Shown: positions 49,027-60,857 of the stretch, piece by piece
How the letters are laid out: each line of letters begins with the position of its first letter
How positions within the stretch are numbered: the stretch's first letter is position 1
DNA from: Brachionus plicatilis
Taxonomy: Eukaryota; Rotifera; Eurotatoria; Ploima; Brachionidae
Direction of reading: 5' to 3'
NCBI GenBank assembly: GCA_010279815.1
Contig: QEOQ01000460.1
Span: forward strand, 490,123-554,122
DNA: 64,000 nt
The notes under the pieces: model-generated
The model's input: only the letters and a program-made list of their open reading frames with translations
The model's database searches: none
What the model was told of the DNA's origin: nothing
Program-made: the position numbers and the translations under genes

Positions 49027-51864
49027 TATTTTTAAAAAATCTCTCATCAATCAGGTTTATTCTTTAACAATTTCCTTTTTCTAAATTAATCACTGTCAAT
49101 CTATAATTCATTTTTTGTATTGATTTTACTTTTTGCAGTTCATATACCACATCTCCAATTTTTAATACGGTTTCTTGAACCCATATTCTAAATATAAGGA
49201 AACATGTGTTTTTAATTAATTTGAAATTTGTTTATTTTTTTAATTAATATTTTGTGATTTTCCAATGTCACTTTTGAATAGTGTTTATAGAATTTTTATG
49301 ACACAATATATTGATTTAAATCTTGAATCCATTTATTCTTTTATTTTAGATGCATTCAAAGATAAATTTGAAAAATAAATTTGTTTGTTATTTTTAAATT
49401 AACCAAATTAAAGAAATAATTTTATTTATTAAATAAAAAATAACCTATACTTTTTTTTTAATCTAGAATAGCTTCATGTATTTGTACTGTCTAAATTCAG
49501 CTGTCAGCTAGCTATATAAATGAAAATTTTATTTATACTACCGAAATCGGGCTATTTGTACATTATAAAAAATAAAATAGATTTGATTTTGATAGTGACT
49601 TATCGGGTAGGTCTTTAAATTAATTGTAAGACATTAAAATTCCAAGACGTGTTAAAAAACCATGAGAAAACGCTTCTTAGATTTGATAAAAATTAATAGA
49701 TAAATTTCAAAGGTTTTATCCAAAAAGTATTTATTTTTTTTTTTAAGTTTAACTGCATGATAAAAATCTTTTTCAATTAAAATATCTTTCATTTACGTTA
49801 GAATATTTTTCTTTTGTCGATTCAGCTCCAATTATCAGTCTTTAAATCTGCAAATATTTTCACCAACAAAAAAAATAGTGGGGTTCTAACTTGAAGAAAA
49901 AAATGTTCGTATCATTTCAAAAGATAGGCCTACTTGTGCATTTAGACACCTTTCTATTGAATTCGATTGACAAACTAAAAATTCACCGAAATCTACTAAT
50001 GGAACTTAATTGTTCAAGTTAATTAACAATTTTGTTGGTGACAATTTTGAGTGTTAAGCCAACAATGGGATGAATTATGTAAAGATATTTATCGATTTTA
50101 CATTAACTCAAATTGGCCTTGCAGCCAGTTTGTCAAGGGTGGAAAATGTTCCATTTTTTTAGTGGCCAATTTAACACAATCTAATTTGATGTGATTTAGT
50201 TCTTATCGATAAAATTTTTCTTGTAAATTTAAATCTTATCTTTTGAATAACATGTAAAATTTAACGCATTTGTAATTGGGCTTTTTGCTTGGCGCCTTTT
50301 GCTTGCTCAAACTGATTGCAAACACTTAACTTAATTAGCCTTCGAGCTTTCCAGCCTGTAATTATGTTTTACTTTTAGAAGCATTTAATGTGCACTAAAC
50401 ACCATTGTGAGGCTATAGTGAGTTTTAAACTGTATGACTATGAAAACAATTGCTCCCCTGTGATTACGAAATTAATATGCTCAATTTCGTGCTTGGATTT
50501 TGTTAAACATAACAAAAAAACAACTTTTAATTAGCTCAGTAGAAAAAATAATTAAAATCTTACAAAATAATTGCAAAACACTCCTTTATTCATTTACTAA
50601 GCCGACAATAGTTGATTTTTTGACAATAAAAATCAATTTAAAAATAACTCCTAATTATCAGGTCTATCAAAGGGTCATGATAAAATATTATTGAATCTTT
50701 TGAAAATAGATTTGAATTTGCTAAAAAGTTATAAAAATATTTAAAAAAAAATCTGAAAATTAAAATTTAACTTATAGTTTCAAAATAATCGGATATGATT
50801 CAGAATTTAGATAAAAATATTGATCATCTTTGGGAGTTTTTTGCATTTTTTACCATTTTTTTATTGATCGAGCAAAAATACACCAATTTCGAAAATTATG
50901 TCTAATTATTTGTGATATTTATTTAATTTTTATTTATTTAAATTAAATTATAATAATTGGAAAATCATCTAGAGCAGTTTGAAGTGACACGGTTCTCTCA
51001 CAAAAAATAAAGTCTACATAAAAAAGAATGTAGATCTATAAACAAGATTAATAAATTTATCAACGAAAAAATCAAATTGCTTCATTGCATATTAAATAGA
51101 TTTATTTTTTTATATTTTATTGACATTTGAGAATTAGCAGTCTAAGTTAAAAAAAAAAGTAAAAAAAATTAAATTGAAATTAATAAAATTTACTTTCAAC
51201 AAATAATTTTAATTGAAAAAAATTAGATTGAAAAAATGATTATTTATTCTGATATCGACTATTTATTTTATTTTAAGCAAAAAAATGTGAAAGTTTTAGC
51301 CAGTTGACTTGGCATTTAAAGAGTTTATTTATTTGAGACTATGAATTTGTAAAAAATGCGTTGTTTACAGAATTTTATCTATTACTTTACCTCATTTACT
51401 TACTAACTTTAAATGTATCATCGAAAAGTAATGTGACAGTTCATAATTTTGTATCGCTGATCATAGAGAAAAAAGCGAAAAATATTTGATAATTTTAACT
51501 ATTAAAAATAAGGCAGCTATATTTTACCATAATTAAAATAATCATATCCAATAAACTCAATTATACAGAGATTTTCTTTAAAAATTTTTAAATAAAAAAA
51601 TTAAATAATTGAAAAAAGTAAGGTATTTAGAAAAAAAAGAGAATAATTTAAAAACTTAACCATTTTAAATTACACATTAATCTCATTAATTAACAATTAT
51701 GAGAAGAGGAAAAAGCATTAACCTCCATTTACTTTAAATTCTTAAATTACACAGCAATAAGCAAATTTTAGAGAAAAAATCTAGAAATTTAGATTCAACT
51801 AAATTTAAAGAATATAATAATGTAATATAATCGAAACCCCTAAAACTCCAGTGGTTTGTATTAT

Positions 51865-52020
51865 CTTCTTCTGTTCTCTCTCCATTTGAATCTATCCATC
51901 GCTATGCGCCTTAACCCCTCATCTGTGAGTCGGTCTGAGCAACCAGCAAACATCCTAGCTATTTGACTTTTGCATGAGTGCTTCCTGGCGCCTCTCTTTG
52001 CCTGACCATGTCGTATTTCC
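51865..52020 (-). mobile_element. LINE C-terminal fragment downstream of GATA
   Basis: One continuous minus-strand frame reads RHGQAKRGARKHSCKSQIAR, then MFAGCSDRLTDEGLRRIAMD, then RFKWRE and a stop. The LRRIA.DR.KWR ending matches the last residues of many endonuclease-reverse transcriptase LINEs (LR..A.DR..WR). About 50 codons remain. The higher GC than the surroundings supports a recent coding origin. Confidence 0.5.
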
Positions 52021-52423
52021 AGAATATTTTTATACATTTTTCATTAATCACTTGAACAGACCAAACTAAATTGAACTTCTTATTTTTATTGCTCAAATCT
52101 CATTCAATAGCTTGTAAAACAAATTTCAATCTAATTGCAAAAAAAAAGAGAAAAAAAATTATATTTTTTAATATTTTATTTTTGAATTTAAATTAAAACA
52201 TTTACAATAATAAACGATAAAATAAAAAAAAAACTGAAACAATTTATAAAAATAGAAAAAAAAAATCAATTTTTAAAAAATTTTTAACATTTAAAATTAC
52301 ACAGCTCTTTAGATTTTAGAATAGGAAATAAAAACAATAAACCACATTTAATTTAAAATCTTAAATTAAACAGCAACACAAACATTAAAATTTAATTAAA
52401 ACTGGGACAATCGCAAACTAATA

Positions 52424-54718
52424 TTAATAACAAATAACTTGATCATAATCGCGACCGGTCGACGCACCTCCATTCGAAGTGACTTCATTACTGGCAGTGG
52501 AACTAGCGGCACTCGCTTGCGACTGACTTGCCAGATTAAAAAAGTGATGATGATGCAGCTGCTGTTGCTGTTGCTGCTGGTGCAGGTGCTGACCAACTTG
52601 GCCATTGATGGACTGTTTTTTGCTTAATAAATAGTTTGGCGAGAACGAGCTGGACAATGGCGACAAATTGTTGCAAGAGGAGCTTGAGGAGCTGGACTGA
52701 GTGGGCGACTGATTGAACTGCGCGGGCTGATTGTCCCTGAGAGACGCGGCAGTGGCGGCGGCAGCAGCTGCGGCGGCCACGGCGGCCACACTCGAGTGCG
52801 GCATGTACGAGTGGCCGCTAAACACAGGCATGGTGTGAAAGGGCGCGCAGAACTCCTGGCCGCCATTTAGGTACTGGCTGTCCTGGCCCGCATAGCCCTG
52901 GTACTGGTACGCCTGGTTGGCCGACTGGCTAAAATTGAAGCCGAAGTCGAACTGGCCGGGCGGCACGAACGTCGACGCACTAGAGCTTGTCGACAATGGC
53001 GAGCCTGAACTCTGCGCCTGTGACTGTTGAGGCGCCGACGCCAATTGTGACTGGGCTGTGTACTGCGAGTCCGCTTTTTGGTTGAACAAAAAGGACGCGA
53101 ACTGCAAGTTGACCGAGTCTCTGGCCGCGTCTTTGTTGCTGCGTCTGCTCACGCTTTGCTTTCTATTTCTCGTTTGTATATTCTCTTTTTTCATTGTGAT
53201 TGGACGATCCACCTTTTTTTTTAAAAGAAAAAAAATTAATTTTTTTGTTTTTAAAAGAACTTATAATTTTTTATTATTCTATAATCAAATTAAAAAAAAA
53301 TTAATTTTTTTGGTTTTTAAAGAATCAATATTTTTATATTATTTTTATATCATCTAATTTTTAAAAAAATATTTTTTACAAATCCCCGTTTTTTTTCGGG
53401 AATTATTTTTTTTTTAATAAAAAAAAATTTTTTCTTTTCTAATTTTTAAAAGAACTTATATTTCTATTCTATTATCTAATAATAAAAAAAAATAAATTTC
53501 GGAAGAAAAAAAAAATATAAAATTTCAAATTATTAATGCTCGAATTTTGAATGAATTAATCCGAGTGTGAGTAAATTAATTAATTAAAATTGATTCCAAT
53601 TGTAAGAGCATTTCTCTTCTTCTTAATATCCTGCTTATCAATTCGATCTAACTCTTTGACTAATGATATTATTTTCCTAGTATAAACAACAACAACAACA
53701 ACAATAACAACAAGCACACAAGATGCCTATCTAAGTATCTATTTAATTTCTATTTTGCGTAATTGAATATGGAAATTGGGTAATTGGATATTGGGCTTAC
53801 TTTGTGGAGTTTTTTGTAGAGGCCACAGGCGTTGCATACGGGCAGTCCGTCGCCATTGCGTCGCCACAAAGTGGTCGTGTACGTTTGACAATTGGAGCAA
53901 GTGATGCCGGTCTTTTTGACTGTGGTCAAGCGGCGCTTGTTCGGCTTGATGAGCGGACGATTGTGTCCGTTCATTTTGTGGTAGAGGCCGCACGCATTAC
54001 ACAAGTAGTTGCCGTTGGTGTCGCGTCGCCACAGCGGCGTGTACGTCGCCTTGCAATTCACGCACTCGCGCCCATCGTCCAGCTTGGTCTTTTTGTTCGA
54101 GTTGGCCTTTAGCGGCGACAAAGACGAGTTGTCAATCGAGCTGTTGGAGGCGGCCGACGACGACGAAGTGTTGTTCGAGTCGGTCTGCTCGGTCTTGATG
54201 TCAGCCGGCTTGGCCGCGGCGCCATGGTACTGGAAGTTGTACTGATAGGCGTGCATGAGCTGCTGGTGGTGGTGATGGTCGAAGCTGGGCGTCGAGTTCA
54301 AGTAGTCGGCGGCGGCCACGGCCTTCGAGGGGGACTCGTTCAGCTTGTCCTTGTGGTCGGACTCGTCCTCCTCCGAGTGGTTGAGGTCGTCTTCGGAGGC
54401 CGACGACGACGACGAGATGGAGGACGAGGCCGACGGGGCCGTCGTGTTCAGCGAGGGCGCCAGGGCGCCGTAGTACGCCGGCGGGACTTGAGCGCGCGAC
54501 GCCGCCGTCTGCCACTGGTTCGCCTCGCTCACTCCGTGCAGCCAGTACGGGTTCTGCAGTTGGGAATAGGGCAGGTTGCGGTAGTAGTTGTCGGCCGAGT
54601 AGTAGGCCTGGTAGTAGTGTTGCTGCGGGTCCGCCGTGGCGCCCCCGCTGCCGTAGTACGGCTGGCTCGACAGGCTGTTTGTCTGAGCGCCATTTGATGT
54701 CGAGGATGTATCAATCAT
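52424..54718 (-). CDS. GATA123: GATA1/2/3-type zinc-finger transcription factor
   Basis: Two exons: 53801-54718 and 52424-53212, giving 568 residues from the ATG at 54718; the 588-base intron falls at LHK|VDRP just after the second finger. Two class-IV zinc fingers lie at about 219-243 (C219, C222, C240, C243; [20 protein letters not shown]) and 274-298 (C274, C277, C295, C298; [20 protein letters not shown]). They are joined by [13 protein letters not shown]. The downstream basic tail [13 protein letters not shown] matches the GATA1/2/3 type rather than GATA4/5/6. The N-terminus is Tyr/Ser/acidic ([18 protein letters not shown]); the C-terminus is Gln/Ser/Ala-rich with [14 protein letters not shown] and [14 protein letters not shown]. 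It is a nuclear factor binding WGATAR sites. Coding DNA is strikingly GC-rich beside its surroundings, which opens long chance frames on the other strand. Confidence 0.97.
53213..53800 (-). other. GATA intron with CAA microsatellite
   Basis: 588-base intron with standard GT (minus strand) at 53800-53799 and AG at 53214-53213. It contains a CAA tract at about 53685-53713 and a T-rich stretch. It is longer than the 47-92-base introns of other genes here. Confidence 0.8.
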
Positions 54719-54830
54719 TTTTTAATTTTATTTTCTATAAAAAATAATCAAATAAAATAGAGGAAATTGAGAATAAAAAAAGAAAAATTTTTTTTTTTTT
54801 GGAAAAAAAATTAATAAGCTGGAACAAATG

Positions 54831-54855
54831 AGAGAAAGAGAGAGAGAGAGAGAGA
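54831..54855. repeat. GA microsatellite upstream of GATA
   Basis: Nearly pure (AG)n about 115 bases upstream of the GATA start codon, likely in the 5' leader or promoter. Further GA/CT tracts lie at 55327-55339 and 57161-57177. Such tracts are known GAGA-factor-like sites in some animals; use here is inference. Confidence 0.6.
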
Positions 54856-55449
54856 AAAAAAAATTAAGAGTTGTGGAGGAATGAGAGAGATTAGGCTTTA
54901 AATATAAGTTTAATTTGACTGTGAGAAGCCAATCGAAATTCTATTTGGCTAATTATAGACTTTTATCGATTGGTTCAGAATCGAATTTATTTCATTGGAT
55001 CAAAATGGATATATTGAGAAATTATTTTGTTGGATCTTCTTCTTACTTTTTTTTAATTGAATTTTTATTATTTTTTTTGTTTACGAAGCAGTGGGCTTTT
55101 ATAAAGAAACGAGTCACCAAGACACTCACATGGAGAAAGAGAGAGCCATGAACTGAAACTATTTGCACGGATTTAAAGAGACTGCGACTAAACGAAACGC
55201 TTTCAACTTGTCTAATAAAAAATTCAACTGACGTAATCAATTAATCAATTGATGGACGCATTCGATTTGATCCTAAATTATTATGCAACACAGCTATTGC
55301 TTATTTGACTTGAAATGAATTTTTTTCTCTCTCTCTCTCGCGGCCAATTCCAACTGTTCAATATCAGACTTATCGTCCTCTCTTTTTCCTGGACAAAATC
55401 ATGACGCAAACAATGCACTAAAGAAAGAAGCAACGTGCGGACAAAAATC

Positions 55450-57980
55450 TCACTTATCAAGCTTTAAAAGGGCAAATATATTTTGCTTTGAAAAATAAAT
55501 AAAGCCACTGACGGCTTACCGAGCTAGTCTCAACACCCAAATGATACTATCTTTAATTATGAACATTTTTAGCTAGTTCTACCACTGGACTTTTAAAAAA
55601 TTTGCTCTATTTTGATCATTTGACTAAAATATGCATTGATTAAATACGATCTAAAGTATGATGACATCATTTGGTAAATTAAAAAATAACCAAAAAGATT
55701 ATCTTTTATTTTTACTGACGAATTTTATTTTAAACTTATTTTACAAAATCTTTCTTTTTAATCATAATTTTTATTTTATTTAACTTTATTTTGAAGTTTG
55801 TTTTTGATGCTTAAGGAGCTGTAGCTCGGTACAGATAAACAAATAAATGAATGTTTTACATGACAAATGATTGCTGAATTTTTTTTTCTAAACGAAACAC
55901 ATATTTTCAGAAAAACAATTCAAATAAAGAGAAATTTTTGAAAGATCCTTCCATTTGATGAAATACAATCCACGGATTTTTTTTTAATTATCTATGTCTT
56001 CCTAGAAAATTGTGTTTGAATTTTTTTTCTCTATAAAATTATTCAAACAAAGGCTACAGTCTGATCCCCCAAGCACCACTTTACTGAAAAAAAATTTAAA
56101 TAATAAATAAAAGCCTAAACAATAATGGCAAAATGAAAATAACTTTACAATTTTAAATTTTCACATTTTTAGACTTTTGTGCAATATTTTAAAGAATTAA
56201 AAAAAAAAACTCCCAAATTATTTAGCTATCAAAATTTAAAATAAAATTTTTATCAAAAAATATGAAAATGTAAAAAATTAAATTTTTTTTTTTTAAGTTT
56301 GCCATTAGAAAAGCTCATGTGGAAGAAATGATTTTATTAAACCATCGAAAAGTCGATGCTCATTTAGAAAAAAAAAATCCTATTTGCCTTGAAAAAATAA
56401 TATTTCCTCTTTTCTGTTCTTGCAACTGTCTGTCGTTTGTCCGAGGCCTTATCTCGGCCATTTATAGCCGATCATGCATCGTTAAATATCAGACTTATCA
56501 TTTTTTCTCTCTCTCTTTTCTTTTACAACCTCAGCTCGTCTCTTATCTCGCCAAGACAAGGCCTTATGGAACAAAACAGCCGACTGTTGAGATATTAACG
56601 CTATTTGGCGCCACTATCCATATCAAACAACTTACTCAATACTTATCTCCGCATGAGCTTTCGATACAGTGCCAAAACTGACATTGCTCGAACAAAAAAA
56701 GCCTAATTACTATTATCATTTAACACTGACTGTGCTCCATTCAAACGCACAAAATATATATTGGCAAAGCTGATGATGGTAGATGAGCTAATTTAAGTGA
56801 TAATTATTATACAACTACATATGGCTAATTAAAGCTAGGCTACAATTTTTTTTTTTTATGACGAGCACATTTTATATGTCCATGCACATGGCCAGGTCAT
56901 AAATCGTCTTAAAATTGCAATCGATTTGAACGCGTCAAGTCGCCACAACATTCAACAATTTGACATTAGCTGAAAACACCGGGTTTTAATACTTGTCATA
57001 ATGCTTGATTGAATTCCTCTATTTAGACTATGTCGTAGTTTAGGCTGTAAATTCTAGTGCGGAAAACAAATAACACAATATTTATGCTTTGCTAATCACG
57101 CTAGTAAATCACATGGCAGCCAATCCAAACAATCAGAAACAACTCTGTAATTAGCTGAGTGAGAGAGAGAGAGAGAGGTAGAGATAAGCTTGCGCAATGC
57201 AGCCAAGCAGCGCGCTTTTTCAATGTGTTATGCAACAAATTTCGTGACTGATAAGGCCTAGTGTAATTAGCGACCGGCTCTGCTGAGCATTTGATGCCAG
57301 CGACCCGATAACAATCTACAGTTACTTACCTAGACTCGAAGTAGAGCCTAGAACAAAAGAAATCTCTTTCTTCTTCTTTTATTTTTTTGCTGAAATTTTA
57401 TGGCCAAATGTTTTTATAGCTCAGAACGAATAGCAAAATCTATTAGCAGATAAAAGAGAAAAATTGATTTTTATCTATCGCTGAATTATTATTGATAATA
57501 TTGCTTCTGAAAAAAATAAATGAAAAAAAAAAAAAAAAGATAAATCATTTGGCGCTAGCTAGTAGATTTTAATCGGCGTTAAATTTGTTTATGTCATCGC
57601 TACTGGTGGCTTACTCTATTCTGCCTAGTGGTTTACTGTTAGACTGCTGATGCTGCTTTTGTAGCTATTCGACTGGTGTCAACAGTGCAGTGCTCGCATC
57701 GCAGATATATCTCTATTGCAAAAGTATTCGCTAATAGAAGATTGCGGAGATAAAATAGTTTTGTCGTCGACTAGGAGTCGAACTGCTAAGAGCTTTTTTT
57801 AGCGCCACAGCCAAGCCAACACCTCAACTCCTGCCCTCTAAGCCTTTTCTCCACCAATTTGTTCGCTTGCTTATCTTATCTAGATCAATTTCCATTAAAA
57901 TAGTTGACAAACCTTTGACTTTACGCCTAACTCTTACGCGCTCATTCGCATTCTACGAGTAATCGTTGAGTTATCTTCAA
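55450..57980. promoter_or_regulatory. WGATAR-rich upstream region of the GATA gene
   Basis: This 2.5 kb is visibly more GC-rich and less repetitive than other intergenic DNA here, with no supportable exon. Sites matching WGATAR on either strand start at 55454, 56449, 56495, 56543, 56643, 57182, 57249, 57493, 57748, 57871, 57876 and 57971. Four fall within 56449-56648 and two overlap at 57871-57881. GATA factors commonly autoregulate, so this could be an enhancer region or contain 5' non-coding exons. Random WGATAR sites are frequent in AT-rich DNA, so the call is moderate. Confidence 0.4.
55813..55846 (+). repeat. dispersed repeat end (AAGGAGCT-CGG), copy 2
   Basis: AAGGAGCTGTAGCTCGGTAC then AGATAAACAAATAAAT; see the copy at 48998-49026. 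Confidence 0.4.
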
Positions 57981-60857
57981 AAATCTTTACTAATTCATCT
58001 CTCTTTTCATTTTAAAATTAAAAATTTGAATAAAATTTTTTTTCCAATCTCTTTCTCTCAAATTGCTAATTGATAAAGACGCTAATTATGAATAGAGAAA
58101 ATTTTTTTTTTCAAGCAATGTTGATTAATTGAATATTTTTATTTATTCAATCAAAAATGACTCTTTCTTTTAGTTTGATAATAAAAATTTGATATTTTTA
58201 AAATAACTTTTTGTTTAATATTTTTTGAAAAAAATTTCCATATTTTATTTTCTTCTATTTCTAATTTTTTCTAATCATTTTATAAACAACTAGGAAAATA
58301 GGTGCTAAATCAAGTGGCTGAAAGAAAGGTATAAATATTTTTTAATTATTTTCAAATCACAAATTTAAAATAATTATTTATTGAAAAAATATTTAATAAT
58401 TTTATTGCTGAAAAAAAAAAATTTTGACAGAGTCCTGGTAAGTTGGAACAATAATTTTTTTTAAAAGCTAAGATTGAATAAAATTAAAAATTTTTCGAAG
58501 TGAATATCGAAAATGTTTTTTCCTCATTTTATAAATAATTATAATTTTTTTATTTTCTTCTATAATCATACTTATTTTAAAATTTTACAATTATTTTATT
58601 TTATTCCTAATAATCGAGAAATTAGATACTAAATTATGCGACTGAATGGAAGGAATAAGTTTTGAGTCCAAGTGACCAAGATTCTGTCTAAATTATTTTT
58701 TAAATATAGTGCCCCAAATTATAAACTGTAGTCAGACATATTAATTTCGAGTCTAATAACCTCCGATTCAATCAGATTCTATCAATCTTAATAATTTTTG
58801 TTCTAAATTAAGGCTGCTAAATTTCTTTACAATTCTTGGGAAAAATTGTTATCTGAGTTCAAATTTCAAAAATATCAAAAATTCGATTATCTGAGACTAC
58901 GGTTTGTGATGATTTTGAGGCACTATAAATAAAATCTTATTTATTTAAACTTGGTCCTTTCTTTCAGTCACAATAGAAAAGTTAGATATTTTTTTTCTAT
59001 TAGCTAAGGTTGACTAAAATTTAATATCTAAAAATTGAATTTCAAAAAAATAATTTGACATAAATGAACAAATGAAGAGATTGGAAATCAAAAATCATTA
59101 TGCTAAAATTAGATATAAATTTTATAACTAAAAATGAATAAAATATTTTCGAGATTTTATCTATGAAATGGGAGCTTAATTTTGGAAAAATTTGGAATGG
59201 AAACATGAATTTTTATGGGCCTGTTGACTGTTGCTAGTCATGTCTTGCTGATTTGTGTGCTTGAAATGACATTTTTTAAATAATAAATGATGATAAAATG
59301 CGTAAAAAAGAAAAGAAAAAATGAGATTGAAATTGTTCAAGTAAAGTGGATGCGGGGCTCAGTCACGGTGGTGCGAATAGGTGATTTAATTGAGAGCTAA
59401 TTTGAAATTCCCCAAACAATTATTTATCTATTCATCTTATTAAAACTAATTAAAACAAAAATAACACAAAATCCAACACAAATAAACAAAAATAATAAAA
59501 ATAGAAAAAAAATTAAAATGAAATTTAAAACTATCTCGTACTAGAAATCAAATTTCCACAAGGAGATATTGAATTAAATTGTTTTCGACCTATTGGAGAA
59601 TGAATTTTCTTCTATGTTTGCTATTGCATGCTCGATAATCGATTCAATATAATTGCAAAAATTGTCCTTTTTATAGACATGCAAATTAGAGCTTCTCTTT
59701 TTTTTCATGGCCCATCACCTATAACATTTTTCTTTCTCTTTTTTTTTTAAATTGATCGAACACCCAAGATAAAGTAAGATAACAAAATTTGAAGGTTTTC
59801 ATAATTTGAAAAAAAATGCTCTATAAAATACTGAACGTGATTCTTCTGATTTAGATCAGAAACTTCTTGTTGCCTTGGGCTAGAAATTTAATTTAGCCAA
59901 ATAAAATTATCACAAACTTTAAATATTTTTGAATCTAGTTCTATTGTTTGCAGTATTCATTGACCACTTGATTTCAGCAGATAAAATCGCATATTTTATT
60001 ATTCTATTTTTAATTTTAATTTTCAACTTTTTTTAGCACTTGAAAAAAGTTTTACTCTCAAATTCAGTGATATATTTGATATTTTTTTATTATTTAATCA
60101 ATTTTATTAATAGAAAAATCAGAATAAAAATTTTGAATTTGTTTTTAATCTGTATTTAAACTAAAATTGAAAATTTTTTAAATAGTCCAAGATATCTGGA
60201 CAATGATTTGCGTTATTTATTTTTCATCTAAAAAAAATTTATTTAATAAAAAGTCTCCTAGCAATGACACTAAGAAGAGAGCTTAAACTAAAATTATTAT
60301 TTTTAAATAAATAAAATTGGAAAATAAAATTTGCAACCAAACATGTCGAAATTCAAATATGAATAAATTTTCCACACTTGAAATCAAGTTAATTTTTGGG
60401 TCTCACTTAAATTAATAATTAAATCACGTGCTGATCAGTGAAGAGCTGATGAGCTGTATTTTTTTTTTATTTTTGGGTAGCAGGCACACAGCGTCGATTT
60501 GAATACTTGGCAATAATAAAATTTATTATTTTAAAAATTAATTGCGGTTCTTATGACTAATCTGAACTGAAGCCATGAATTTTTTTTCTTTTTTTTTATT
60601 TGAAATTTTGTTAAGCTCAATTAAATTATTTGAATGAGTTTTAATTTATACTTTACAATTTTATCAGACGTAAAATACCTTGGAAAAAGAGTACATTTTA
60701 AATAAATTATTAAAATTTTAAAATAGACAACGAAATAAAGAAACTAATTTTATTATAAATGATCGAGGTGTGATGGAAAATCAACACAAATTTTGCTCTT
60801 ATCTTTAAAAGACACATATAAATAATTTATACAAAATTTTTTCATATTGCCAGGAGT
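57981..60857. other. AT-rich DNA between GATA and NAGK
   Basis: No exon supported. It contains one MITE (58705-58927). An E-box-like CACGTG lies at about 60425. The NAGK promoter should lie just before 60858. Confidence 0.55.
58705..58927. mobile_element. MITE with TATAGTGCC ends
   Basis: The left end reads TATAGTGCCCCAAATTATAA then ACTGTAGTCAGA. The right end on the other strand reads TATAGTGCCTCAAAATCATC then ACAAACCGTAGTCTCAGA. Arms of about 35-40 bases are about 75-80% alike, enclosing about 140 bases. The outermost TA on each side could be a TA target duplication, as for Tc1/mariner-type MITEs. Non-coding. Confidence 0.55.

Larger units (their letters stand above)
46341..51864. other. 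AT-rich DNA including an assembly gap
   Basis: No exon supported. It contains the N gap, one copy of the CCCTGGGCAGTT repeat after the gap, a weaker copy at about 50935-51005, and one copy of an AAGGAGCT-CGG repeat at 49000-49025. Confidence 0.5.

Noticed and set aside
54224..54697. 157-codon plus-strand frame opposite the GATA N-terminus
   Set aside because: Shadow of the GC-rich GATA exon; product is a Val/Arg/Gly-rich artefact.
56319..56681. 120-codon plus-strand frame upstream of GATA
   Set aside because: Has an ATG but no recognisable domain, and it overlaps the WGATAR cluster; more likely chance in a GC-richer non-coding region.
57765..57800. Possible tRNA B box on the minus strand (GTTCGACTCC)
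   Set aside because: No matching A box and no acceptor stem can be folded around it.
60440..60510. CTGATGAG word suggesting a hammerhead ribozyme
   Set aside because: The GAAA core and the required stems are absent.
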